Of a DNA stretch of 64,000 nt, positions 54,259 to 64,000 are shown piece by piece; the stretch's first letter is position 1, and each line of letters opens with the position of its first letter. The notes under the pieces were generated by a model. That model worked only from the letters and a program-made list of their open reading frames with translations, did no database searches and was not told where the DNA came from. This DNA comes from Centroberyx gerrardi. Its lineage: Eukaryota > Chordata > Actinopteri > Beryciformes > Berycidae. The position numbers and the translations under genes were made by a program. Location of the stretch: the NCBI RefSeq assembly GCF_048128805.1, contig NC_136012.1, positions 7,944,121 through 8,008,120 of the forward strand, in the 5' to 3' direction.

Positions 54259-57200
54259 TTGTGACAGTGGATGGACAGAAATATATTTACACAACTCCTG
54301 ATGAAGCTTCTAAGGATCTGACTGCACGCCTCCTGTCTATATTTGGATAAAGAACTAGAGGTATGAGAAAAACGCACTAACAGACAGCCATTAGATTGTT
54401 TTTCCTTTAAGACATTTAAGGTTTAAGTTAAAAATGCGGACAATGGGCTCTACGTCTGGCTGTGAAACGTTTGAGTGACTTTACGCCTGCTCCCGTTGGG
54501 TCATGGATAGAGGAGGGATAGATGTTCTTTCTCTTGTTTTTTGTTTTGTTTCTTGCCTAATGGCATTGTTATATGTTTTGTGTATGTGTTTGTTTTTTTA
54601 CCCTTTGGTAACATGCTTTTAATTGATAAATGACAGAACATTAGAATTTTTTGAGATAAACTTGAATTCTGTTTCATCAATACAGACGGTCTGGGAGACT
54701 TTTAAAGCTACATGTAGAGGTTGGTGTATTAGTTACGGCACTGCAAAGCAAAAAGAAAGAAGCCAAAGGAAAAATAAGCTCATGTTGGAACTGAAAAATC
54801 TAGAAATGCAACATATGAGACATCCTAGCGATCAGAAATTAAAAGATTCGGTGCTACTGACTAGAACGGAGTTACAAGCAATTCTACATGAGGAAACCTC
54901 ATCTGCATTATATAGACTCAGGAAAAAGTATTTTGAATCTGGTGATAAAGCTGGCAAAATACTAGCACTTAGATTGAAACAAATGGAGAGTAACTCTTCA
55001 ATACCCGCCATACATGATCGCAGTGGATCTCTAATATGTGAACAGAAACAAATAAATTTAGCATTTCAAGAATGCTATTCAAAGTTGTATGAATCAGAAT
55101 GTAAACACAACCCAAATATGGTAGATGACTTTCTCAATAATGCACCCCTCCCATGGCTGAAAGACAATGAAAAGGCTTACTTGGAGACAGATGTCCAGGA
55201 AATGGAGGTTAAGGCAGCCATTAAAGCTCTCACTGCTGGTAAAGCACCAGGACAGGATGGTTATAGTATAGAATTCTATAAATGTTTCCAGGACGTCCTG
55301 TCTCCAATTCTGACCTTATTATATAAGGATATTATTGCCACTCAGTCCATGCCTAGTAGTATGAACACAGCTGTTATTTCCCTGTTACCAAAACCAGGTA
55401 AAGACCATTTACAAATGGGCAATTTCCGTCCCCTCAGCTTGTTAAATAATGATTATAAAGTGTTCGCTAAGATTCTTGCGATGCGTCTTGAGAAAGTTAT
55501 CTCTTCATTAATTCATTTAGATCAAGTGGGTTTTATTGCTGGACGCCATGCTGCTCATAATATGAGAAGACTTTTTCATGTAATGTCAGAGGCTGCATCT
55601 CTCCAACACCCAGCTGTTGCAATCTCACTCGATGCTGAAAAAGCATTTGACAGGATAGAGTGGTCTTATCTATTTCACATACTGCTAAAGTTTGGTTTTG
55701 GTCCACTATGCATACAATGGATTAAGGCCCTCTACCATAACCCAGTTGCATGTGTCAAAACTAATGGTTTAATATCTCCTCCTTTCCAGCTTTTCAGATC
55801 CACCAGACAGGGATGCCCAGCCTCACCAGTTATTTTTACGTTAGCACTTGAACCCCTTGCCTGTGCTATTAGGGCTAACAAGAACATAACCGGTATCACA
55901 CTTTTTAATCATGATTTTAAAGCTAACCTTTATGCAGATGATATCTTATTGACATTGTCCAGACCGGATCATTCAGTTCCACATCTTCTCAAACTTATCA
56001 GTGATTTTGGTCTGTTTTCTGGATACAAAATCAATTGGTCTAAGAGCGAGGCTATCTCTTTAAATCGTCTTACATGCCCTAGACATCTGACCTCAACCCC
56101 TATTGTGTGGAAGTCACAGGGCATGAAATATCTCGGAGTTAACATCAGATCTCCAATTGATAGTATTTTTGAGTTGAACGGCCCCAAGCTTTTGAAAACT
56201 GTTAGAGAAGATTTAAAGAGATGGACAAATTTACCGTTATCACTGTGGGGGAGAGCAGAAGTACTTAAAATGAATGTACTTCCTAGATTAGCTTTCCTTT
56301 TTTCTGCAATCCCACTAAAATTTCCTCAGAAATGGTTCAACGAGATTAGCAAAGTATTTTCAGTGTTCCTATGGAAAGATAAAAAGCCTAAAATTAGCCT
56401 AAAAAAAATTGCTGTTCGGTTAGGGATACCAGATGTGTATTTATATTACTTGGCTTACAATGGTGTATATCCAATATCCTGGGCCTACAAGACCAATCTT
56501 GTAGATGCAGGTAGCTGGAGATGGCTGGAGCAGAAGATTGTGTCTGAAAATAACAAACATGTTTCCCTAGCTTCCTTCTGGTATCACCCTAAATATGATA
56601 AGCGCATCAAAAGCCCTTTAATTCAGTTTTCATGTGAAGTGGTTAAAATATTACATAAACGTCTTAAAATCAGTGGTTTATCCATGCCCTCTTGTCCCAT
56701 ATGGAAGAACCCATTATTTACAGCTGGTGGTAAACCTCTTTCTAATGATATATGGCAAAATAAAAATATTGCTGAGCTGGGTCAGTTACTAAAGGATGGA
56801 GATATAATAAGTTTTCATCAACTTGAGATAAATTTCAGTTTAAATATTTCAAACTTCTTCCAATATTTGCAGCTGAAATCTATTTTGCGTAATTATACAC
56901 TTAAAAACATTATTCTTGGTAGTAATGAAACCATTGATATTCAATTAAGAGATGCAGCCACTGGCAGAGGAACTGTCTCCAAATTGTATAGATTATTATG
57001 TCATACCTTTTTTGACTGTAGTGCATCCATAAAAGCACAATGGGAGAGAGATCTGGGTGTACCTCTCACAACAGATCAGTGGAAAGCTATACTGAGTCGT
57101 TCAAACTATCTTTCGAATTGTGTGAGGTATAAAGTTATACAAATGAAGATTTTGTTTAGGTCATATATCACCCCACACAAACTGAAGAAAATGAGCCGTA

Positions 57201-58328
57201 ATGTTTCAGATATGTGCTGCTGGCATGGCTGTGGGATGACTGGCACTCTTATGCATCAACTGTGGCACTGCCCAGAGGTAAGAAGATTTTGGGTAAATGT
57301 GAAAGATTTTTAGTGCAAAATATTTGATATAAATTTCCCATTATGTCCAACAGTGGGTCTACTGGGAAGTAAGATAGACAGAGTAACCTCAAAAGAATTA
57401 CAACACTTGATTGGATTAGCCTTTCTCTCAGTGAAGCGGACAATACTTATTAATTGGAAGGTGAGGAAATTAAATTGTTTCAATATAGACAGCTGGCTTA
57501 AAGATTATTTGGATTTGGTATCTATGGAACAAGCAGCATCGGTTCTTCAAGATCTGGGCAGTGGCCACACAGGCTCTTTGAGTCTAATCATGTCGGTTTT
57601 GAACAAAAACTAAATAAATTAGGATGCACATTAATTAACAGCCAGTGGAGACTAGGAGTCCCTGTTTTGTTTTCATCTCTTATTTATTTATTTATTTTTT
57701 TGTTGTTTTTACTTTCACTTACGCATGTATGCGGTACTTACAAAGGAACATACATGGTGTATGTTGCTGGTCCACAAGGCCATGATGGCAATTATATAGG
57801 CCTATGCTGGTGTATAGCATCCTGAATAGATTTGTGTTTATATAGAGTTTTTTGATATCCCTAGTTTGAACTCAGGTGGTGAGAGGTAATCATCAAGAGG
57901 GGGGCTTGGGGCTTGATGGTTTCCTTCCCTGCCCCCAAGATATGAAAATGTTTTTGTTTTATTGTAAACATGCTTTCAAATGGCTTTAAGATAGGTATCC
58001 TGCACTCTCTGTCCTGAGCCGGGCCCGATGGAGTGAAGCTGGGCACCTGACCTGTTGTTGTGCAGCCGGTCAGATGCTTAGTGCCTGCTTCACAGAACCA
58101 GGCCAATACCATTGTCTGTTTGTTTTATATTTTTGTGTGTGTGTGTGGGTGTGGGTGGGGGTGGGAGTGGGTGAATGGAGGTGGGGGTGGGTGGTTGGGA
58201 TGGGGGGTCGGAGTGGGGAGGGGGCAGGGGCTTTAATGTGTTATATCCTGCCCTGTCAGTGTTTCTGTATATTGTTTTTGTTGTATTATAAATCCGGAAA
58301 ATAAAAAATCTATCTGGAAAAAAAAAAA
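54259..58328 (+). mobile_element. L1/Tx1-like LINE, 5'-truncated, unique to copy B
   Basis: Flanked by an 18-bp duplication aagtctcaatctgtctca (54241-54258, 58329-58346), with a poly-A tail. Copy A at 31281-31300 shows the empty site. An 896-codon frame (54623-57313) encodes ORF2: a leading linker, reverse transcriptase (GKAPGQDGYSIEFY, FRPLSLLNNDYK, DQVGFIAGRHAAHN, SLDAEKAFDRIEW, RQGCPASPV, YADDILL) and a Cys-His C-terminal cluster (CCWHGCGMTGTLMHQLWHC). The frame resumes after a shift at 57353-57613. The endonuclease is missing. The long intact frame suggests recent insertion. Confidence 0.93.
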
Positions 58329-58346
58329 AAGTCTCAATCTGTCTCA

Positions 58347-58928
58347 ATCACATACTTATCCCATCTATATTCAGCAACATGTTAAGACATGTTTTAGAGC
58401 TGCATAATATAAATAACTTATTTTTGACTAAAATGTCAGATGATACCTTATTATTCCAAGGTCATGATGTGACATCAGGATGAGGTAAATGTACCACAGC
58501 AGTTCCACTTTCATTTCTCAGTTTGACAACAGCATTTAAATTGCAAAACCACACAAACAATTGATACGATAAAAACATAAAAACAACTTTAGATCCAACA
58601 CAGCTTTGATATTTTCTCTACATCATTGTATGTCCAGCTGTCTTAAATCCTCTGCATACAATGTTGGCTGTAGAGCCACTTACAGAATGAAAACAATACA
58701 GGCGGTGCATTATTTTTAAGATATCAAAGGTGATATCTTTTATTAAGGGAAAATAGAAGGTAAAGGGGGGAGGAGGTGTCAGGAGGTGGGTTGCAAATGG
58801 GTGGTGGGGTGTGTGTGGGGACGGTGGGTTGGAAGAGGGTGTAGTGTAAGGGTGTGTTTGTGGGTGAGGAGAGAGGAGAGGGAGTGAGCACAGGTGTCAG
58901 TGTGCTGAGGTTCTTGGCTTGAAGCAAC
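58347..58928. other. Duplicated spacer downstream of coiled-coil gene copy B
   Basis: Matches 31300-31881. The G-rich 3' UTR is shared. No gene. Confidence 0.55.
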
Positions 58929-60569
58929 TCAAGCGGACTCCATCTTCTCCTTTTTCTTCTCCTTTTTTTTCTCCTTCCCCTGACGGGTAAAGAGCTTGAT
59001 GAATCTTCTCATCATGGAAGCCTTCTTGGGTTTTTTGGGGAGTTCTCCATCTTTCTCTCCAGATCCTCCCACCTCTGCCTCTCTGTTGGTGGATTTGAGG
59101 GCTTCATCTTCCATCTTCTCCTTCTTCTCTGCCTTGAGATCGATGGAGAGGTTCTGCGTGGTCAAGGCCTCCTCTGCATGGAGCGTTTTCAGCTCTTCAT
59201 TTTCTTTTTGGAGTGCCTTCACCAGACTCTCCACCTGCTGGAGCCTCATGGTCTGCTCACGGTGGCTCAAAGCCTTCTCTTTCTCAAGGTTTTCATTCAG
59301 ATCCAGGAGGGCCTTCTTCTTCTGGTTGAAGGCTTTCTTCTCCTTAATCTTGAGCTTGATAGTCAGCTTTTCAGTGATCAAGCGGAGCTGCTTCTGGACC
59401 GTCTTCATCTTCTCCATTTCCTGCTGATGAGCGTTCTCCAGCTCATGGGCACTCTGAAGCTTGTCTTTCCACTCCTTCATTTCCCTACGGAGCTCCTCGT
59501 TCTCTCGGCGGAGGATCTCCTCTTTCTCTGCCTGAAGGTTAGTGGCCTGCTCTCTGAGCCCCTCCTTGTCTTTCTGGAGGGCCATGATCTCCTTCTCGCA
59601 GGCCTCCAGTTTCATGGCCTGCTCCTTTGCTTCTTTGCGAAGCTTATCGTTCTCTCGACGGAGGATCTCCTCTTTCTCTGCCTGAAGGTTAGTGGCCCGC
59701 TCCTGTTCTTTCTTGAGAGCCATATGGTCCTTCTCGCAGGCCTCCAGTTTTATGGCCTGCTCCTTTGCTTCTTTGCGAAGCTTCTCGTTCTCTTGGCGGA
59801 GGATCTCCTCTTTCTCTGCCTGAAGGTTAGTGGCCCGCTCCTGTTCTTTCTTGAGAGCCATATGGTCCTTCTCGCAGGCCTTGAGTTTCATGGCCTGCTG
59901 CTTTGCTTCTTTGCGAAGCTTATCGTTCTCTCGGCGGAGGAACTCCTCGTTCTCTGCCTGCTCACGTCCGCAAAAGGCCTTCTCTCTCTGGGGAAGACTG
60001 GGCCACTCCTTTTCATTCAGGAGGGCCAGATCCTCCTTCTTGCAGGCCTTGACATTCACGGCCTGCTCCTTCCTTTTCCTGCGGAGGTCCCACTCGTTCT
60101 CCTTTTCTGCCTCGGACTGCTCACGTCCGCAAAAGGCCTTCTCTCTCTGGGGAAGACTGGGCCACTCCTTTTCATTCAGGGCGGCAAGATCCTCCTTCTC
60201 GCAGGCCTTGACATTCACGGCCTGCTCCTTCATTTTCCTGCGAAGCTCCTCGTTCTCTCGGCAGAGGAACTCCTCCTTCTCTGCATGAGGGTTAGCGGCC
60301 TGCTCACGTTCTTTCTGGAGGGCCATAATCTCCTTCTTGCAGGCCTCAAGTTTCATGGCCTGCTCCTTCATTTTCCCACGGAGGTCCCACGCGTTCTCCT
60401 TGCCTGCCGTGGACTGCTCACGTCTGCGAAAGGGATTGTCTCTGTGGGGAAGACTGGGCCACTCCTTTTCATTCTGGAGGGCCGTATCTGCCTCACACGC
60501 CTTCAGCTTCCTGGCTAGCTCGATGGGATCCATGGTCTCCTCATCGTGGAGCTGTTCTTTCTGCTCCAT
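58929..60569 (-). CDS. Single-exon coiled-coil protein, copy B (546 aa)
   Basis: An intact frame nearly identical to copy A (31882-33519). Differences are scattered amino-acid changes plus one codon of net length (KACKKEDLALLNE here, KACKEDKALLNE in A). The same three KEWPSLPQ repeats, LRRENE/LRKEAKEQA heptads and basic tail (RRFIKLFTRQGKEKKKEK) are present. The 5' and 3' flanks are duplicated too, including the TATA box, so it came from segmental duplication and not retroposition. That both frames stayed open argues for recent origin or for selection. Function unknown. Confidence 0.85.
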   Translation of the reverse strand: MEQKEQLHDEETMDPIELARKLKACEADTALQNEKEWPSLPHRDNPFRRREQSTAGKENAWDLRGKMKEQAMKLEACKKEIMALQKEREQAANPHAEKEEFLCRENEELRRKMKEQAVNVKACEKEDLAALNEKEWPSLPQREKAFCGREQSEAEKENEWDLRRKRKEQAVNVKACKKEDLALLNEKEWPSLPQREKAFCGREQAENEEFLRRENDKLRKEAKQQAMKLKACEKDHMALKKEQERATNLQAEKEEILRQENEKLRKEAKEQAIKLEACEKDHMALKKEQERATNLQAEKEEILRRENDKLRKEAKEQAMKLEACEKEIMALQKDKEGLREQATNLQAEKEEILRRENEELRREMKEWKDKLQSAHELENAHQQEMEKMKTVQKQLRLITEKLTIKLKIKEKKAFNQKKKALLDLNENLEKEKALSHREQTMRLQQVESLVKALQKENEELKTLHAEEALTTQNLSIDLKAEKKEKMEDEALKSTNREAEVGGSGEKDGELPKKPKKASMMRRFIKLFTRQGKEKKKEKKKEKMESA

Positions 60570-60721
60570 GTCTTCAGAAGAACCTTCTCTCTGAGAAGGC
60601 CTCCAACAGTAGTCTGTATCTAATGGTATGCTGTCTCTAGTAATATCCTGTATGCTCTCTCTTCCCGTAGTACTCTTTCACCGTCTTTTCCCACACAGAG
60701 CCTCGATCGCGGTAGCAGCCT

Positions 60722-60729
60722 CTTTTATA
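60722..60729 (-). promoter_or_regulatory. TATA box of coiled-coil gene copy B
   Basis: CTATAAAAGAGG on the minus strand, as in copy A. The upstream site reads TGACGTCG here and TGACGTAG in copy A, so only copy B has the full TGACGTC core. Confidence 0.65.
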
Positions 60730-61075
60730 GGCTTCTACTGGCGTTCCAATTGCGTCATAAAAAAAACGACGTCATCAGGCAGCGTGAAAGCCAATTGGTT
60801 GAGAAAAGTTGGCAAGATTCGAAAGATTCCAAACAGGCCACAAGCGCTATGCCCCGCTGTATTTCTATGGGCAAAACAAAAAATAAACATTTTCTGTGTT
60901 TTTTCTGTATTGTGATAATTTATGTGAAATGTATATGATGTAAATAATTTGTCGTTACCTTTTCACAGTTATCAAAGACCTGCATCATCATTAAAATGTT
61001 TTGTGTCAGCAGTGTTATTTTTTAGGTCGACGGCAGTGTCTTCCCGGCGGGAGCAGCAACTCTGTCACATCAGAA

Positions 61076-61978
61076 ATGGAAAATCTTAAAAAGTTCACAA
61101 TCTGGCATCAGAAGAGAAAAGAAAGAAAGGAAAGAGAGGAAAAGCAAAGGGACACAGTGAGTTCCGCTTTGCTGAGTTACACTACTACGGTCCATGTTAG
61201 CTTAATTTTCAGAGGCTACTCATCTCTAGCTAATGTTGACTGTTTCAGATGAACAAACTTTACAAGCAGCAGTGGGAGGTGAGTTTAGTGTGATGGGAAC
61301 TTTGTTTTTAACAATAGAAACGCTGAAAAAAATGCTCCTCAGGTGCGATGAGTCTCTGCAGTAACATTATTTGTTGCCTACATCTATTAACAACTAACCT
61401 ATTCATAAAATTATCGTCTTGCTCATACATTATGGCTTCTGAATCCTGTCATGTAGCTAGGCCAGTTATACGCTTACATTAAAATTATTAGCTTAAACAT
61501 TAATGAGGATATTTCATAGGCTACTATTCTGCCTGGTTTCTTTCTGGGGAGCATATAATATTCTCATATATTTTCTGAGTGTGTATGTGTTTTTAACCCT
61601 TTGGTTTGCGGGTAGTAGTGATAAGAGAAATCACATACAGTGCCGTGAGAAAATATTTACCCCCTTTGTGATAGTTTACAATGTTGCTCATTTATTTCCA
61701 CATTTAATGTCTCGTTATTAATGCAGAGAATCCCACTGTAGACAAAATAACTTCCCATTGGCACTGCATCACCTTATTGCCGTGACACTGGATATAGTGT
61801 TTTCATATCATGCATAGGCTAAATGTGTTTTTTTTCTGGAAGTAAATAAGTTAGGAGGGTGGAAAAATAAACCTTTATATCTGTGTGTCTGTAAGTTGTG
61901 TTTTATGATCATTTGGACAGTCCTAAAGGAGGAGGAACCAAGCAGGATGGAAGAAAACCAAGCAGAAGAAGAAAACAT
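61076..61978 (+). CDS. Possible 5' exons of a KASH-like gene copy
   Basis: Exon 61076-61156 begins ATG and encodes MENLKKFTIWHQKRKERK and more basic helix, ending at GTGAGT. Exon 61249-61278 encodes MNKLYKQQWE between TTTCAG and GTGAGT. Exon 61929-61978 encodes EEEPSRMEENQAEEEN and is a copy of the first exon of the 45-kb gene. All three join in phase, so the coiled-coil protein may start here. The later exons are absent from this copy, and the two upstream exons are not seen before 45364. Coding status is inferred from splice sites and phase only. Confidence 0.5.
61636..61770. mobile_element. Short Tc1/mariner-like MITE
   Basis: Starts TACAGTGCCGTGAGAAAATA and ends near CATTGGCACTG, resembling the ends of short fish Tc1-type elements. 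No coding sequence. Boundaries are approximate. Confidence 0.45.
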
Positions 61979-63143
61979 GTGAGTGTGGTTCACTGAACCC
62001 ACACTATGTGTACGTTTTAAATACACAGACTAGATTACAGACAATGCAGCGCTATTGTCGGCTTAATAATGAAAACAACAAATGACGGTTTTCGAATGGG
62101 TGAAATATCCTATGATAGAAATTTGACTTTTACAGTGGGCTGTCTATACTGTCTTCACTATATTTCATGAAGACAGGAAGTCTCCCACTCATCAGCCTAC
62201 ACAATCACCATGATGCTTCTCAGTCCAGATAACGTAACATTAGTATTTAGCCAGCGAGGGAGCTTTGTTAGCAGGTATCTTGCTCCTCACTCCCTTAGTA
62301 TAGAAGTGGCTTTTCAGGGTTTTTGGACATATGGATATGTGAAATTATGAGTTTGAATTTACAGTGTAGGGTGGTCCAATTCCTCGTGGTATTTGAGGGG
62401 AGACAATGCTGCACTTATTTCTGAAAGAAAGACAAACATCAAGATTCACACATGAGTTATTCTTTATTCAAAAGGAGTGCAAATGACATTTTAGAAGTAA
62501 ACTGCAGGGCTCTTACACCAGTTTAGTCCAGGATCCAACTGAAAAATGTCTCCTCTCTCCCTGGCACCCAGGCTCATGAAACCATCATATTCCCATATGG
62601 TACACTTTATTGCACATTAAATTCCATTACCTTTCTGTGAGTTGTAGCAACACTTCTATTTAATATGTCAATATTATAAATAACTCAGAATTTCATGTTA
62701 AAACATTCTATCTTTCTCCCGTTGTCCTCATGGCTATGGCACCTTCATTATTGGCATCACCTGGCTGTTGTACACCAGAGAATGGTGGATATCCCTCCTC
62801 TCCCATTTGTGCTTTTGCTGTACTGTATGTCCTGTCTGTATAAATCTTAAAAAGCTGGAAAAATATAAGGCCTTGATCCCAAACCAACCAGTCAGTCATT
62901 ATTGCGGAAACCAAAGAAGTGGTAGTAAAGTTGAAGAGAATAAAAATTGCACAAATTGGTTTAAGGTACAACCACCAGTACTTCTCTCCCTTGGGTTGGG
63001 AGGAACTTGGGATTGGTTTGGGATTTGGGGTGGAGTGACTTAGGCAGTGTTATCTGTCGTTGAGAGTGATCGTTTTAAGTTTTAGTTAAGTTTTGCTGGT
63101 GATCTGTTAATCAAGCCCCGTAACAGGTGACCCGGGACGCCGA
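61979..63143. other. Spacer and PLAAT 3' UTR
   Basis: No gene in 61980-62460. On the minus strand AATAAA at 62468-62463 is a likely polyadenylation signal, making 62463-63143 the 3' UTR of the PLAAT gene. Confidence 0.55.
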
Positions 63144-64000
63144 TCATTGCTTGTTGTCCTTTTCTTTCTTCCCGCCTCCGAACAGGGCTCCCGCCAGTGC
63201 CACGAAGCCCAGGCCCACCACTGTGGCCACGCCTGCTGCCATGACGTATTCTCCTGCCTTACGCGCCTGTGGAGGGGGACACACAAACAAGCAGAACCTG
63301 TATTAAGTGGGTAGGAATTGGTCATTTGGGATTGCAGTGCAGGACCGAGACTTTCTGGTTGTGGAAGTCCAACGTGGGTCCACCTACCTGCCGGGACTCG
63401 GCCTTGCCGTAGCGCAGCTCCGTGGCAAAGTGCTCACAGTTGCCCCTGAAGACGCAGTAGGGCAGCTCCTGGCCCACCACCGAGCGGGCCTCCCTCGCGA
63501 TGACGTGCGCGGAGCGGGGCTCGTACTTCTTGTCCAGGCCGTTGTTGATTTGCCACTGGTGGGTCCCGACCACATCCCACAGCTCCTCCCGCTTCACCAC
63601 GGCCTTCTCACAGAAGACGGACATCATACTGTTGGCTCCTGCCCCTGGAACCTCGGCTAAGGACGGGGGGGGGGGGGTAGGAGGGCATATAACAGAGAGA
63701 GAGACGCTAGTTATACAGGGTTTGTGTACTGAATGTTTTTTAGGTATACTGAGTGCCTTATATCCTAAGTTTAGGAATTTCATCTTGCACTGTGGGTCAG
63801 TTAACCAAACTAATGATCCAAGTCATACTCTGGTCTGCACAACTACAAGTCACAGTGAATCTTGGCTCTCAAATGAAGGTTATATTCGGTCCAGGACTGG
63901 GCTTGGTCAGTATTTGGGAATCGCTGTTGTGTAAAAGAGTGACTCACAGGGGGGTGCCAAGTGAACAACGAAGCCATCGCCAATGTACACAGCCCAGTGC
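63144..64000 (-). CDS. PLAAT/HRASLS phospholipase A/acyltransferase, 3' part
   Basis: Three minus-strand exons: 63948 to the window edge, 63388-63656, 63144-63266. The sequence reads HWAVYIGDGFVVHLAPP, then SEVPGAGANSMMSV, LPYCVFRGNCEHFATELRYG, and a hydrophobic tail (MAAGVATVVGLGFVALAGAL) ending KEKDNKQ. This is the LRAT/NlpC-P60 family fold: the first H (edge of the window), H in VVHLAP and C in NCEHF form the catalytic set. These enzymes cut or move fatty acyl chains on phospholipids and act on membranes through the tail anchor. The N-terminal exon lies beyond the window. Which PLAAT member it is cannot be decided. Confidence 0.92.

Noticed and set aside
54623..57313. 896-codon frame as a host gene
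   Set aside because: It holds reverse-transcriptase motifs with YADD and lies inside an 18-bp target duplication with a poly-A tail, so it is a LINE.
58074..58347. Glycine/tryptophan-rich or proline-rich small proteins
   Set aside because: They are translations of a GTGGG-rich simple sequence in the LINE 3' UTR.
61076..61156. Stand-alone small basic protein
   Set aside because: The frame ends at a strong GTGAGT donor and continues in phase into later exons, so an exon of a larger gene is preferred.

Overview
This window is teleost fish genomic DNA. The genes are split by GT-AG introns, the families and their order match vertebrates, and the repeats are those of fish: L1/Tx1-like and L2-like LINEs, hAT-like and Harbinger-like non-autonomous elements, and many CA, CT and CTGA microsatellites. 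I recognise fermt3 (kindlin-3), trpt1 (tRNA 2'-phosphotransferase), a zbtb3-like BTB gene and a PLAAT/HRASLS phospholipase. In human their counterparts lie close together on 11q12-q13, so this looks like a conserved neighbourhood that has been rearranged here.

Layout. 1-6.8 kb: a zbtb3-like fragment fused to a piece of fermt3, then fermt3 exons (copy 1) with antisense tRNA-Trp genes in the introns. The PH-domain exons stop abruptly near 6790. 6.8-26.8 kb: a block with no kindlin sequence. It holds a four-exon dual C-type-lectin gene on the minus strand (8850-18356), an L2-like LINE, nested hAT-like elements, a Harbinger-like element and a 5'-truncated L1 that is itself split by a hAT-like element. 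26.8-27.0 kb: the terminal fermt3 exon. 28.4-30.9 kb: trpt1 (minus). 31.9-33.5 kb: a single-exon coiled-coil gene (545 aa, minus) that I do not recognise. 35.7-36.9 kb: a second zbtb3-like copy, again broken and fused to fermt3 sequence. 37.4-43.9 kb: fermt3 copy 2, with scrambled and repeated exons, six more tRNA-Trp genes or relics, and an in-frame fusion of an internal exon to the last codons. 45.4-50.4 kb: a complete 11-exon gene (335 aa) for a coiled-coil, tail-anchored, KASH-like protein. 52.9-61.0 kb: a second copy of the trpt1/coiled-coil block, carrying a 4-kb LINE that copy 1 lacks. 61.0-62.0 kb: a copy of the first exon of the KASH-like gene preceded by two candidate upstream exons. 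63.1-64.0 kb: the 3' exons of the PLAAT gene, which runs off the end.

The main story is structural. One neighbourhood (zbtb3-fermt3-trpt1-coiled-coil gene-KASH-like gene) is present as two incomplete, interleaved copies. They are similar enough to be recent, but each lacks different exons and each has private transposon insertions. Either the locus has gone through repeated unequal recombination, possibly helped by the tRNA-Trp and pyrimidine/CTGA repeats, or two divergent haplotypes were joined during assembly. No complete kindlin-3 reading frame can be built from this window: the N-terminal F0/F1 exons and most of the PH and F3 exons are absent. Apparently intact genes are the C-type lectin, trpt1 copy 1 (first coding exon not located), the two coiled-coil genes and the KASH-like gene.
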